From: an uncultured Erysipelotrichaceae bacterium
GTDB taxonomy: Bacteria > Bacillota_I > Bacilli_A > Erysipelotrichales > Erysipelotrichaceae
Direction of reading: 5' to 3'
DNA length: 33,164 nt
Assembly (NCBI GenBank): GCA_900315065.1
Contig: OMXQ01000020.1
Span: 1-33,164 of the forward strand
The position numbers and the translations under genes were made by a program. The notes beneath the pieces are model-generated. The model was not told where the DNA came from and searched no databases. It was given only the letters and a program-made list of their open reading frames with translations. This document shows positions 1-7,336 of this stretch, piece after piece. How positions within the stretch are numbered: the first letter of the stretch is position 1; every line of letters starts with the position of its first letter.

Positions 1-100
1 ACGCTTACCTCATTTACATATGTGAGTATAGCTGAAGGTCAGAGAAGGGCTGTACGTTCCAAGGTACAACGCCAACACTTAGCTAGAAAAGAGCGATTTA

Positions 101-2590
101 TTATTTCTGTTTCTCAATTATCTTCCAGAAAGCTTCTATCTGTTTCCCGACAGAGTCAATGGAACAGAAGGTTCTCTGTTTCCATTCAGGCGGAAACATA
201 TTCTGATAGCGGTAGGAAGAAAGGCGTTTGTCTGCCAATAGAAGAACACCGGTATCTTCTTCCGTGCGGATGAGTCTGCCGGCTGCCTGCAGGATCTTTG
301 CCATGCCCGGATACGTATAGGCATAGGCAAATCCCATCCCGCCGTTTTCATCAAAGTAGGTCTGCAGGACATTGGACTGGTTGGAAATCTGCGGAATACC
401 GGTGCCGATGACCATGACACCGACCAGCTGTTCTTTTTCGAGATTGATGCCTTCAGAAAAGACAGATCCAAGTACGGCTAAGCCGCACAGGCTTTTTCCT
501 TCTTCTCTTTTTTCCGCAAAAGCTTCCAGATAGTCTTCTTTGTCTGCTTCCCGCATGCCTTTTTCCTGTTTCAATAGTTCCAGATTTTCACTTTCCTTCA
601 GATAATATGAAACCTGATCCATAAAGAGGAAAGAAGGGAAGAAGACAAGATAATTGCCGCTATGAGAAGCACACATTTCCTTTATATAAGCAGCGCAGCG
701 CTGATACATGGCTTCGCTTCTTGCCTGATACAAAGAAGTCAGGTCACTGGTTATCAGGATCTGTCTTCTGCTTTCATCAAAGACGGATTGGGCGTAGGCA
801 GTCAGGTCATCTTCTTCTGCACACAATAATTTCCGGTAGTAATCCATCGGCAGCAAAGTTGCGGAAAAGAAGATTGATGCTTTTGTTTTCTTCAGCGTTT
901 CTTTCAGGTCTTTGGAAGGATCTGCACAGAAAATATGAATGACATAGTCCTTGTCATCATTGCTTTCTTCATAATTGAGATAATGAGACCCGCTTCTTTC
1001 GTATGCATTGAGGAACCTGCGGATATCAAAATAGAGCTGGCGCAGGTTTTCATTGATTTCTTCTTTTTCTTTCGGATCAGAGAAGTATTCTTCCATAGCA
1101 CCGTTGAATTCTTTGAGCAAAGTGCAGAAAGAGCCAAGGTCCTCTGCTTTGCGCCATTTGCCGTCAGTTTCAGAAAGATAGTCTTCTTTTCTTTTCTTCA
1201 GATACCGGAGCAGGGCATTGCATACCTTCAGGATATAGGAAGCAGAAGACAATGCCTTCAGGTCTTTCTTTGCCTGTACAAAGGCAGATTCAGAAAGGAC
1301 AGCCGAGAACATGTTTCTGGCTCTGTCCGGTAAGTTATGTGCTTCATCAATGAGCAGGACTGTATCAGAAATGCCTTCTCCATAGACGAATCTTTGTAGA
1401 TGGACGGAAGGATCAAAGACATAGTTGTAATCACAGATCACCCCGTCGCAGAAATCAGAAATATCCAGAGAGAATTCAAAAGGACATACCTGATGCTTTT
1501 CTGCCAGGAACTGCACCAGGTTTCTGTCAAAGGTCTGGTAGTTGGAAAGGGCCTCATACAAGGCATCATTGATCCGGTCATAGTGGCCTTTTGCATAAGG
1601 ACACTGGTCAGGCCGACAGTGGTTTGCCCGGCTGTCTTCACGCGAGGATAAAGGACAGATTCTGGACTTTGCCGTAAGGACAAGCGTCGAAAAATACAGG
1701 CCGTGGGCATGAAGAATATTGAAAGCGTCTTCCGCTGCTTTTCTGGTGATGGTCTTGGCAGTCAGGTAGTAAAGATGATCTGCTTTGGAAAGGCCGATGG
1801 CTTTCAGAGTCGGAAAGATGACTGCCAGGGTTTTGCCGGAACCGGTTGGTGCCTGCAGGTAGAGTTTCTTTCCTGCTTCAATTGTTCTGTATACATAAGC
1901 TGCCGTTCTTCTCTGGCCTTTGCGGTACTCATACGGGAAAGTCAGTTCCTGGAGGGAATGATTTCTCTTTTCAAGATGGGTGATGATCAGAACTGCCCAT
2001 TTTCTGTATTCTTCCAGCAGCGCAAAAAACCATTCTTCCAGAGCGGCAAACGTATATTGTTTGTGGAAATACATTCGCTCCTGTGTGTCGAGCGAGATAT
2101 AGGTCAGCTGGACAGTAACCTTCTGACCAGGATCACTCATTTCGTGTTTTCTCAGATACAGATAGGCATAGGACTTTGCCTGCGCAAGATGAACCGGCAC
2201 CGGTTCTTCCAGCTTGGTGACATCGTAGTACATGCCTTTGATTTCCTCGATGGTAACGGCTTCTTTCGTATCGAGGACACCATCGGCTCTGCCTTCAATC
2301 TGCAATGCAAAGTCAAAAGGAGAAGTGCTTTCTGCAGGACACTTGTGACGCAAGGCATCAATGTCATATTTTCCTTCCGGAAAATAGAAAGTATCAGTCA
2401 GGGTAACTTCTGCTTCGTAAGTTTCATTTTTTTCCGTCTGTTCACCCTGGATCATACGGTGAAGGCGGGAGCCTTCCTGCATGGCATTCAATGCATTGCC
2501 CAGAGAAGAAGTAGAATCAATGTCGCCTTCGCGCATTAAAAACTCAACCAGAGACCGGACGGAAATATGAATTGCATGCAGTTCACTCAT
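101..2590 (-). CDS. PD-(D/E)XK nuclease-like domain fused to DinG/XPD-type SF2 DNA helicase
   Basis: An 829-residue protein. The N-terminal ~200 residues resemble a Cas4/RecB-like PD-(D/E)XK nuclease: an EGRADGV segment, then EEIKG, then HLAQAKSYAY. An XPD/DinG helicase core follows, with Walker A APTGSGKT (Lys ~253) and DEAH box LLIDEAHN (~413-420). Four cysteines in the SRICPL...HCRPDQC region fit the iron-sulphur cluster expected in XPD-like helicases. A C-terminal motif VI-like stretch reads AAGRLIRTEED. Family knowledge suggests 5'-3' unwinding coupled to cleavage of branched or damaged DNA. Its ATG overlaps the stop of the upstream gene by 4 bp, so the two are translationally coupled. 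Fusions of this type are fairly widespread in Bacillota. Whether the job here is repair or defence cannot be told from sequence. The helicase call is firm; nuclease activity is inferred. Confidence 0.88.
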   Translation of the reverse strand: MSELHAIHISVRSLVEFLMREGDIDSTSSLGNALNAMQEGSRLHRMIQGEQTEKNETYEAEVTLTDTFYFPEGKYDIDALRHKCPAESTSPFDFALQIEGRADGVLDTKEAVTIEEIKGMYYDVTKLEEPVPVHLAQAKSYAYLYLRKHEMSDPGQKVTVQLTYISLDTQERMYFHKQYTFAALEEWFFALLEEYRKWAVLIITHLEKRNHSLQELTFPYEYRKGQRRTAAYVYRTIEAGKKLYLQAPTGSGKTLAVIFPTLKAIGLSKADHLYYLTAKTITRKAAEDAFNILHAHGLYFSTLVLTAKSRICPLSSREDSRANHCRPDQCPYAKGHYDRINDALYEALSNYQTFDRNLVQFLAEKHQVCPFEFSLDISDFCDGVICDYNYVFDPSVHLQRFVYGEGISDTVLLIDEAHNLPDRARNMFSAVLSESAFVQAKKDLKALSSASYILKVCNALLRYLKKRKEDYLSETDGKWRKAEDLGSFCTLLKEFNGAMEEYFSDPKEKEEINENLRQLYFDIRRFLNAYERSGSHYLNYEESNDDKDYVIHIFCADPSKDLKETLKKTKASIFFSATLLPMDYYRKLLCAEEDDLTAYAQSVFDESRRQILITSDLTSLYQARSEAMYQRCAAYIKEMCASHSGNYLVFFPSFLFMDQVSYYLKESENLELLKQEKGMREADKEDYLEAFAEKREEGKSLCGLAVLGSVFSEGINLEKEQLVGVMVIGTGIPQISNQSNVLQTYFDENGGMGFAYAYTYPGMAKILQAAGRLIRTEEDTGVLLLADKRLSSYRYQNMFPPEWKQRTFCSIDSVGKQIEAFWKIIEKQK

Positions 2591-3840
2591 AAACCTGCCT
2601 CCCTGAGTTTTTTCTTAAGATTTGCTTCGGTAGGATCCGTGTCATAGTTCCAGATGATCAGAGTAACATTGTTGTCTTTGCAGGCCTGGGCTTTTTTCTG
2701 GTCCAGTTCCTGTCGTTTTGCCAAAGCTTCTTGGCCGCCGAAAAAGTCAACCGGCTGGTAGTGCTGAACACCCTGGTATTCAATTGCCGCAGAAAGAGAA
2801 GGAATATAGATATCCAGGCTTTGCAGCTGCAGCCAGTCCGGCCGGTATTGGTACAAAGTATCGGGATAGAGTCTTCTGGCAGCTAAGAACAGAGACAATT
2901 CGTGTTTCCACTTTGGATGCAGAATACCTTCTGCCGTCAGTTTGGAACGGATTTCCATTCTTCTCAGGCGCCAGTCACATCTGAAGTGATCCTTTGTTTC
3001 GTAAGCATCGATGTCATCATACCACCAGCCGAAAAGGGGCATGATATCAATTGCCAGCGCATGAAAAAATTCCAGTTCGTCTTTGAACCAGCCCATGGCA
3101 AGAATGTGATCGATTTCTCTTCTGACCCGCAGTATTTTGGCAGGATTATGGTGCCATGACAAGCCGCCCTGGTATTTTGTCAATCGGTCCGGCAGCCATG
3201 GTGATCTGAGTACGGTGTCTTTGTAGCAGAGGTGGTCCAGGTAGTAGGGCAGGGTATTGCCGTAGATCTTATAGCCGCCGAAGATTTCATTGGCATCAGC
3301 GGTATAGATGATATGGTGCAGCAGCAGAATGTCTTCCATGTTTTCTTTGGAAAAAACAGCCATGTACTGGATTTCATCCTGGTCAGGAAACAGATTGTTG
3401 AGTACAACGATGCGCTTTGCCTTCCGGCACACTTCCTGAACAATAAAATACTGATAAGCATAGCTTTGCGGATAGATAAAAGCAGTTTCTTTGTCCGAAT
3501 CAATCTCAGCAAACTGAGACATGAAAGCAGAAACAAGCGGATTGGTGTGAATCGGATCATGGGCAAGAAGCAGCTCCATGGTCTTTTTCCGATAGGGCAG
3601 GTCTGACCAGGATAACTGGACGAAGAACTTCTCATAGCCTTTCAATAAAAACTCAGCCCGGTCTTCATCAGAAAGGTCTTTCTGAAAAGATTCATGGTCA
3701 GAAAGAATACTGTCCAAAGTTGTAAATATAGTCATGTCTCTGACCCTGAGATTGCCTGCCCAGAGTTTGTTGAGACGGGTATAGTCCATATCATTGACGG
3801 GATCTGGTTTTAGATGCACTGCCGGTTTCATAGAAAACAT
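2587..3840 (-). CDS. Protein with C-terminal restriction-endonuclease-like domain, partner of the DinG-type helicase
   Basis: About 417 residues from the ATG at 3840. An in-frame TTG 15 bases upstream would lengthen it by five residues, and neither start has a clear Shine-Dalgarno, so the start is uncertain. The first ~300 residues are unrecognised. The last ~90 contain SLDIYIPSLSAAIEYQGVQH, followed by FFGG and a terminal LIIWNYD. This acidic D-x(n)-ExQ pattern is typical of PD-(D/E)XK or Vsr-like nuclease folds found at the end of many uncharacterised bacterial proteins. The preceding YRPDWL..QSLDIYIP segment fits the same fold. The 4-bp overlap with the helicase-nuclease gene points to a shared pathway. 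No signal peptide or membrane segment is seen. The function is unknown; the nuclease fold is inferred from motif spacing. Confidence 0.75.
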   Translation of the reverse strand: MFSMKPAVHLKPDPVNDMDYTRLNKLWAGNLRVRDMTIFTTLDSILSDHESFQKDLSDEDRAEFLLKGYEKFFVQLSWSDLPYRKKTMELLLAHDPIHTNPLVSAFMSQFAEIDSDKETAFIYPQSYAYQYFIVQEVCRKAKRIVVLNNLFPDQDEIQYMAVFSKENMEDILLLHHIIYTADANEIFGGYKIYGNTLPYYLDHLCYKDTVLRSPWLPDRLTKYQGGLSWHHNPAKILRVRREIDHILAMGWFKDELEFFHALAIDIMPLFGWWYDDIDAYETKDHFRCDWRLRRMEIRSKLTAEGILHPKWKHELSLFLAARRLYPDTLYQYRPDWLQLQSLDIYIPSLSAAIEYQGVQHYQPVDFFGGQEALAKRQELDQKKAQACKDNNVTLIIWNYDTDPTEANLKKKLREAGL

Positions 3841-3855
3841 TGTAGCCAAAACCAA

Positions 3856-4539
3856 AATAAAAAGGGATACAAATCCCCAACAATCTTATTATTGCAGAAA
3901 AAAAATCGAAATAAAAGACTTTAAACAAAGAAAATGTGCCCTATTATAAGGGTGTAAAAAGAAGTACCAATAAAAAAGAAAGAAGCAGAAAGAAATGCTT
4001 CAAAGGAGGCATTCACATGAGGTACATCAGAGCAGTTTGTTAACGCAGGTGAGGAGCCTGCATAAAAACAGTTTGTCCCGAAAGAAAACAGGCAAGGTTA
4101 TCAAGGCGGCGCAGAAATGTTTCAGCAGTTTCTGGTGAAAGCAGAAATGAAGAAATAACATTTATTGCAAAGCGAAGGATTGCGGATCCGATCAGATGAA
4201 AAAGAAAAGGATAATGATTTACAACATCTGAAGGGATAGGAAAACAATCCGGCATTCAACTTATCAATCCGTTCAATCAGATTCCGGATCATCGGAATAA
4301 AACAAATCAATGTCATAGTAAATCCTGAAATATCAAGAAAATCATTGAATGAAAAAAACGGATGAGAATGTTATATAACCCGATGTAATACTCTCAATAG
4401 TAAGCAGAAACAGGAAGAAGATACTCGCCATATCCCTGTAAAAAGGTTGAAGATCTGAAGTTATATGAAATCAGGATAACAAAGCAGAGATTGAGAAAAA
4501 TACATTGAAAAAATACTGAGTTTCATAAGAACATAAACA
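3856..4539. other. Gene-poor stretch, possibly a decayed gene
   Basis: Almost 700 bases without a convincing gene. A plus-strand promoter-like pair (TTTAAA at 3919, TATTAT at 3941, spacer 16) and a very good ribosome site (AAAGGAGG, 4002-4009) lead only into an 8-codon frame. Beyond it, all three plus frames are broken by stops every few dozen codons, and the minus-strand frames are short and lack ribosome sites. This fits the start region of a gene whose body has decayed, but nothing recognisable remains. Confidence 0.4.
4017..4043 (+). other. 8-codon frame behind a perfect ribosome binding site
   Basis: AAAGGAGG at 4002-4009 sits 7 bases before ATG, but the frame (MRYIRAVC) stops after eight codons. 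It may be a leader peptide or the surviving 5' end of a lost gene. No attenuator-like hairpin is evident just downstream. Confidence 0.3.
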
Positions 4540-4569
4540 AAGGAAGTTTCCTGAGGGGAGACTTCCTTT
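4540..4569 (-). terminator. Intrinsic terminator of the WYL regulator gene
   Basis: Inverted repeat AAGGAAGT / ACTTCCTT with short inner pairing. It lies directly after the stop codon of the minus-strand gene. The T-run is better on the plus strand (CCTTTTTA) than on the minus strand (CCTTTG), so it may act in both directions. Confidence 0.6.
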
Positions 4570-5610
4570 TTATGATGCTGTCATAGTTGAATAAGCAGCC
4601 TCTGCTTCCTGGTACCACTTGTGCATTTCTTCCTGCAGACAAGCAGGGGAAAGCACCAGCGCTTCGGCACCAAAGCGGGAAAAATAGAAACGGGCTTGCA
4701 AAGACGTGCAGGCAAAGTCACGGACATGGTCATCTTCAGAATGAATCCTGATGCATTTCGGACGTAAATTCATCTGGGAAGAGAGTTTCTTCAAACCTTT
4801 GTCCGTAAAACGCACGGTAATGGTTACCGGATAGCCGCCGGTAAACTGGACGCCGTCTTCCATCAGGATTTTGTCGATTTCCTTTGTTTCTGCTTTGGTA
4901 AAAGAACCGTCAGTATCCTGTCTGATCACGGCTTTATCGATTCTGCTTAAGCGCAATGAATAGATCTTTCCGTCAATTTTCGGAAAATCCGGAGCAATCG
5001 CTTTGGCAATGACATAAGAATAGGTTGATAAAGGATCTGATGCAATTTTATAAATCTTCATCAGATACTTCCTGCCGAAAGAATGAAAGATGCAGACGGC
5101 ATTGCCTTCCTTTGCAGCTTGTAACAAAGTATCCAGAACATCTTTGCAATAATACTTCTCACGCTCAAGATAAGGCAGCCGGCAGAATTCTTCAATCAGG
5201 GCATCCAGGTATTTCTTAATGCCTTTTGGATAATACAATTCTTCATGAGTGGAAGCATCACTTGTTAAAAGAAAAAGATTTGCTTTGGAAAGGCGGAAAA
5301 GAACTGACGATTTCGCTTCCTGATAAACAGGCAGAGCACTGGTCAGCTTTTCACATTCTGCTGCAATCAGTTTGTCCATGACTTCACTGTACTCTGGCCC
5401 AAGGGAATTCATCAAAGAAGTCTGGCAGGCATTGAGCTGTACAGACAAGGAAGCTTTGGCAGAAAGGGAATAGCCGGCAATGATTCTGTTCAGCAAGGTA
5501 GCAGTACCGATGCCCAGGTTTGCCTGGTCTTCCTGCAGAGTATTCATCGCAAAAGAAGTCAGAGAAATGCGGACTTTGTTTTCAGAATTGATGTCAGTAA
5601 AAAGAGACAT
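4570..5610 (-). CDS. WYL-domain transcriptional regulator
   Basis: 346 residues from the ATG at 5610, chosen because AAAGGAGGACCT ends just upstream; a longer frame beginning at 5643 lacks a ribosome site. The central part (SFGRKYLMKIYKIASDPLS, then YVIAKAIA and YSLRLSRI) matches the WYL ligand-binding SH3-like fold. The end (ARFYFSRFGAEALVLSP) matches the WCX C-terminal extension, with a final helix EEMHKWYQEAEAAY. The N-terminal ~130 residues are helical, but a winged helix is not obvious. WYL proteins generally act as ligand- or nucleic-acid-sensing transcription factors and often control defence or stress genes. The gene is transcribed away from the structured RNA at 5785, and the 170 bases between them contain an 11-bp direct repeat that could be its operator. 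The ligand is unknown. Confidence 0.75.
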   Translation of the reverse strand: MSLFTDINSENKVRISLTSFAMNTLQEDQANLGIGTATLLNRIIAGYSLSAKASLSVQLNACQTSLMNSLGPEYSEVMDKLIAAECEKLTSALPVYQEAKSSVLFRLSKANLFLLTSDASTHEELYYPKGIKKYLDALIEEFCRLPYLEREKYYCKDVLDTLLQAAKEGNAVCIFHSFGRKYLMKIYKIASDPLSTYSYVIAKAIAPDFPKIDGKIYSLRLSRIDKAVIRQDTDGSFTKAETKEIDKILMEDGVQFTGGYPVTITVRFTDKGLKKLSSQMNLRPKCIRIHSEDDHVRDFACTSLQARFYFSRFGAEALVLSPACLQEEMHKWYQEAEAAYSTMTAS

Positions 5611-5651
5611 AGGTCCTCCTTTACAAATGAAAAATGAAATCATTGTTCCAC

Positions 5652-5728
5652 AAATGGTAACATAAAATAAAATATATCAAATGAAATAACAGTTATATTA
5701 TGCAACATACATAATAAAAATGGTAACA
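5652..5728. promoter_or_regulatory. Direct repeat AAATGGTAACA, possible WYL-regulator operator
   Basis: The 11-mer AAATGGTAACA occurs exactly at 5652-5662 and 5718-5728, 66 bp apart, in the AT-rich region between the divergent WYL gene and the structured RNA. Exact repeats of this length in a 140-bp spacer suggest a protein-binding site. Assignment to the WYL protein is inference from position. Confidence 0.45.
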
Positions 5729-5784
5729 GAAATATTTTTTATGGTTCCTATGAAACGCACAGGCCCTGATTTATCATAATCGTG

Positions 5785-6388
5785 TCAGATGAGGAAATTC
5801 TTCCGCTTCTGATCAGAACCGGCAGACAGCCATGTGTACTTTCCCTTCAGCAGGGGGCATGGGCGCGGCTGGTCAGTCACCAGGGATGAGCGTACAAGGA
5901 TACTTATACGCAAGTCCTCCTGAGCTGCAGGAATGCAGCGAAAGGGAAGCGTTGATTCGCAACTGGTGCATGGCTGCGGCACACAGGGTGTTCGAGCAAA
6001 GGCAGACAGGCGTCAGGTATGAACAAGAGGGAACCATTTCCCGCCTGGCAGGTACGGGGCGGTGCCCGTATAGCTGACAGGTATACCATAAATCATATGA
6101 GTCGTGAAACCGGCCAAAGCCGGCGTATAACTGATTCCTGTGTCTGAATAGCCCAAACGACTATATAAACAGGAGTATTCATAAAACTGAATGCCGGGTG
6201 AAAGGTGGAGGTCTCAATCCTCCCGCAGTTCTTTCGTGTCTCAGGACACGATCGGAAGAGAAGTTTGCAAAAGACGTTTTGCAGGCTCAGTCTCTTCTGC
6301 TGCGTTGCTGAAAATGCGGAAACACCTGCAGTGTACGGCGAATAAAAACCGGTCTGCCGGTTCTGACCAGAAACGGAATCTCATCTGA
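5785..6388 (+). ncRNA. Large highly structured non-coding RNA (~600 nt)
   Basis: The ends pair through about 34 base pairs: 5785-5793 with 6380-6388 (9 bp), 5801-5805 with 6374-6378, 5807-5811 with 6368-6372, and 5813-5827 with 6352-6366 (15 bp perfect). The interior holds many perfect hairpins: 5869-5883, 5890-5911, 5924-5939 (GGAA loop), 6029-6042, 6053-6070, 6110-6123, 6207-6223, 6235-6250 (CGTGTC/GACACG), 6266-6283 (TGCAAAA/TTTTGCA, enclosed by 6255-6261/6291-6297) and 6322-6334. TCCTGT 6136-6141 pairs with ACAGGA 6169-6174. Short frames inside lack ribosome sites. A -10-like CATAAT (5775-5780) lies just upstream. Size, closing helix and ornate folding recall ROOL, GOLLD or OLE RNAs; no known signature was confirmed. 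The plus strand is assumed from that -10 and from the divergent WYL gene. RNase P and tmRNA hallmarks were not seen. Confidence 0.72.
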
Positions 6389-6408
6389 TGCAATTCAATG
6401 AAAAATAT

Positions 6409-6447
6409 TTAACACGCATTTAACAATGCCTGCCGGCGTATTTAACA
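6409..6447 (+). promoter_or_regulatory. Phased TTAACA direct repeats (Pho-box-like operator)
   Basis: TTAACA occurs at 6409-6414, 6420-6425 and 6442-6447, each preceded by T. The repeat periods are 11 and 22 bp, i.e. one and two helical turns. The first two copies are separated by exactly 5 bp. This matches the TT(A/C/T)A(C/T)A repeats bound by Bacillus PhoP and related OmpR-type response regulators. The site lies between the structured RNA and the microprotein start at 6487. Confidence 0.5.
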
Positions 6448-6486
6448 ATCCTTCTTCATACTAATCGTAGAAGGAGGATAAAAAAT

Positions 6487-6621
6487 ATGATGCGGGCAGA
6501 ATTGGAAAATCCTTATTTCATCCGTGAAAGACAAAATAATCAGAAGGTAATCCTCGTTCACCTGAGTACAATTGCAATATTGACCGTCATGGAAACGATC
6601 CTTTATCTTCTGACGCCTTAA
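6487..6621 (+). CDS. 44-residue single-pass membrane microprotein
   Basis: A short frame with a textbook ribosome site (AAGGAGG, 6471-6477, 9 bases before ATG) and a strong terminator after it. It encodes a polar N-terminus (MMRAELENPYFIRERQNNQK), then a hydrophobic segment of ~22 residues (VILVHLSTIAILTVMETILY) ending in LLTP. A second in-frame ATG follows immediately. Basic and polar residues precede the helix, and almost nothing follows it. No family is recognised; such peptides often modulate a larger membrane complex. It stands alone between the structured RNA and its own terminator, so it is either monocistronic or read through from the RNA. Pho-box-like repeats upstream suggest response-regulator control. 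Confidence 0.7.
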   Translation: MMRAELENPYFIRERQNNQKVILVHLSTIAILTVMETILYLLTP

Positions 6622-6649
6622 GTACAGAAGAAAAAAATAAGATACAACG

Positions 6650-6703
6650 CAGGAACAGGACATGCATGCATAATACAGCAACCTGATCTGTTCCTGTTTT
6701 TTT
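6650..6703 (+). terminator. Intrinsic terminator after the microprotein gene
   Basis: CAGGAACAG (6650-6658) pairs with CTGTTCCTG (6688-6696), followed by seven T. The long loop contains a further CATGCATG palindrome. Confidence 0.8.
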
Positions 6704-6737
6704 ATTTACAAACTTAAAATTTTTACAAAATCCGCAT

Positions 6738-6743
6738 TATAAT
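6738..6743 (+). promoter_or_regulatory. Consensus -10 box TATAAT for the 119-residue membrane protein gene
   Basis: A perfect TATAAT lies 50 bp before the ATG at 6794. The best upstream hexamer at a usable distance is TTAAAA (6714-6719, spacer 18), which is weak. TTTACA at 6722 is too close. Confidence 0.4.
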
Positions 6744-6793
6744 AAAAACAGACATGAGAGCTGGAACATGCATTATGCACAAGAGGAGGAATT

Positions 6794-7153
6794 ATGAACC
6801 ACGCTCAATATAATCTGAAGTCTGTCGCTCTTTACGCACTCGTTCTTATTCTGACGTATTATTTAACACCGAATGTGATTGAAACGGTCGGTGACGGGGC
6901 AGTCGTATTGCTTTTCATCATACCATTGGTCATCCTGATGTCTGCTTTTGCCTTCGGCAGAATGGACGGCGTCAATCTTGTGATTTCCCTCATTACCGGT
7001 TTGTTATTTATTCCGACCATTTACATTTTCTATCATGGCGCAGGGTGGGTATATGTGCCGGCTTATGCATTGATTGCTTTGATTGGCGATATAACGGGTA
7101 CATATGTTTACAATACCGGCAGGCTGCAGTTCAATAAACCGCATCGTGCCTGA
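6794..7153 (+). CDS. Four-helix membrane protein of unknown function
   Basis: 119 residues, with the ribosome site AGAGGAGG just before ATG. Four hydrophobic segments cover most of the chain: ~9-28 (SVALYALVLILTYYLTP), ~36-56 (AVVLLFIIPLVILMSAFAFG), ~60-80 (VNLVISLITGLLFIPTIYIF) and ~86-106 (VYVPAYALIALIGDITGTYV). The tail is a short basic RLQFNKPHRA. It has no signal peptide and no catalytic motif. The size and layout resemble small conserved integral membrane proteins of Bacillota, with no assigned role. It is a single-gene unit with its own -10 box upstream and a terminator downstream. The expression call is solid; the function is unknown. Confidence 0.8.
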   Translation: MNHAQYNLKSVALYALVLILTYYLTPNVIETVGDGAVVLLFIIPLVILMSAFAFGRMDGVNLVISLITGLLFIPTIYIFYHGAGWVYVPAYALIALIGDITGTYVYNTGRLQFNKPHRA

Positions 7154-7176
7154 GAAAAATTCATGATTTAATAAAG

Positions 7177-7206
7177 AGGAACCGGAAAACAAAGCCGGTT
7201 CCTTTT
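7177..7206 (+). terminator. Intrinsic terminator
   Basis: AGGAACCGG (7177-7185) pairs with CCGGTTCCT (7195-7203), followed by T residues, 24 bases after the stop of the membrane protein gene. Confidence 0.8.
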
Positions 7207-7336
7207 CAGTGAAGAAACAAGTTTCATAAAGAAACGGGAAGTGCAGAAAAAATACAACAAGTCGGCAATAAAAGAAGACCGTCTTTCCAGAAAGTGTTGT
7301 AGAGTAAATGCGATATAGACAAAGAGGTAATCGTTT

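Noticed and set aside
1-273. Plus-strand frame open from the first base
   Set aside because: It runs antisense into the helicase gene, has no ribosome site and resembles no family; a partial gene tail from the left cannot be excluded but is unsupported.
1703-2539. 278-codon plus-strand frame
   Set aside because: Entirely antisense to the conserved nuclease-helicase domain, rich in Cys and Phe, with no ribosome site; a shadow frame.
5832-6077. Small frames on both strands within the structured RNA
   Set aside because: No ribosome sites, implausible composition, and the bases are better explained by perfect hairpins.
5785-6388. Miniature transposable element explanation of the terminal inverted repeats
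   Set aside because: No clear target-site duplication outside the arms, and the interior is far more structured than needed for a MITE; kept as an alternative to test.
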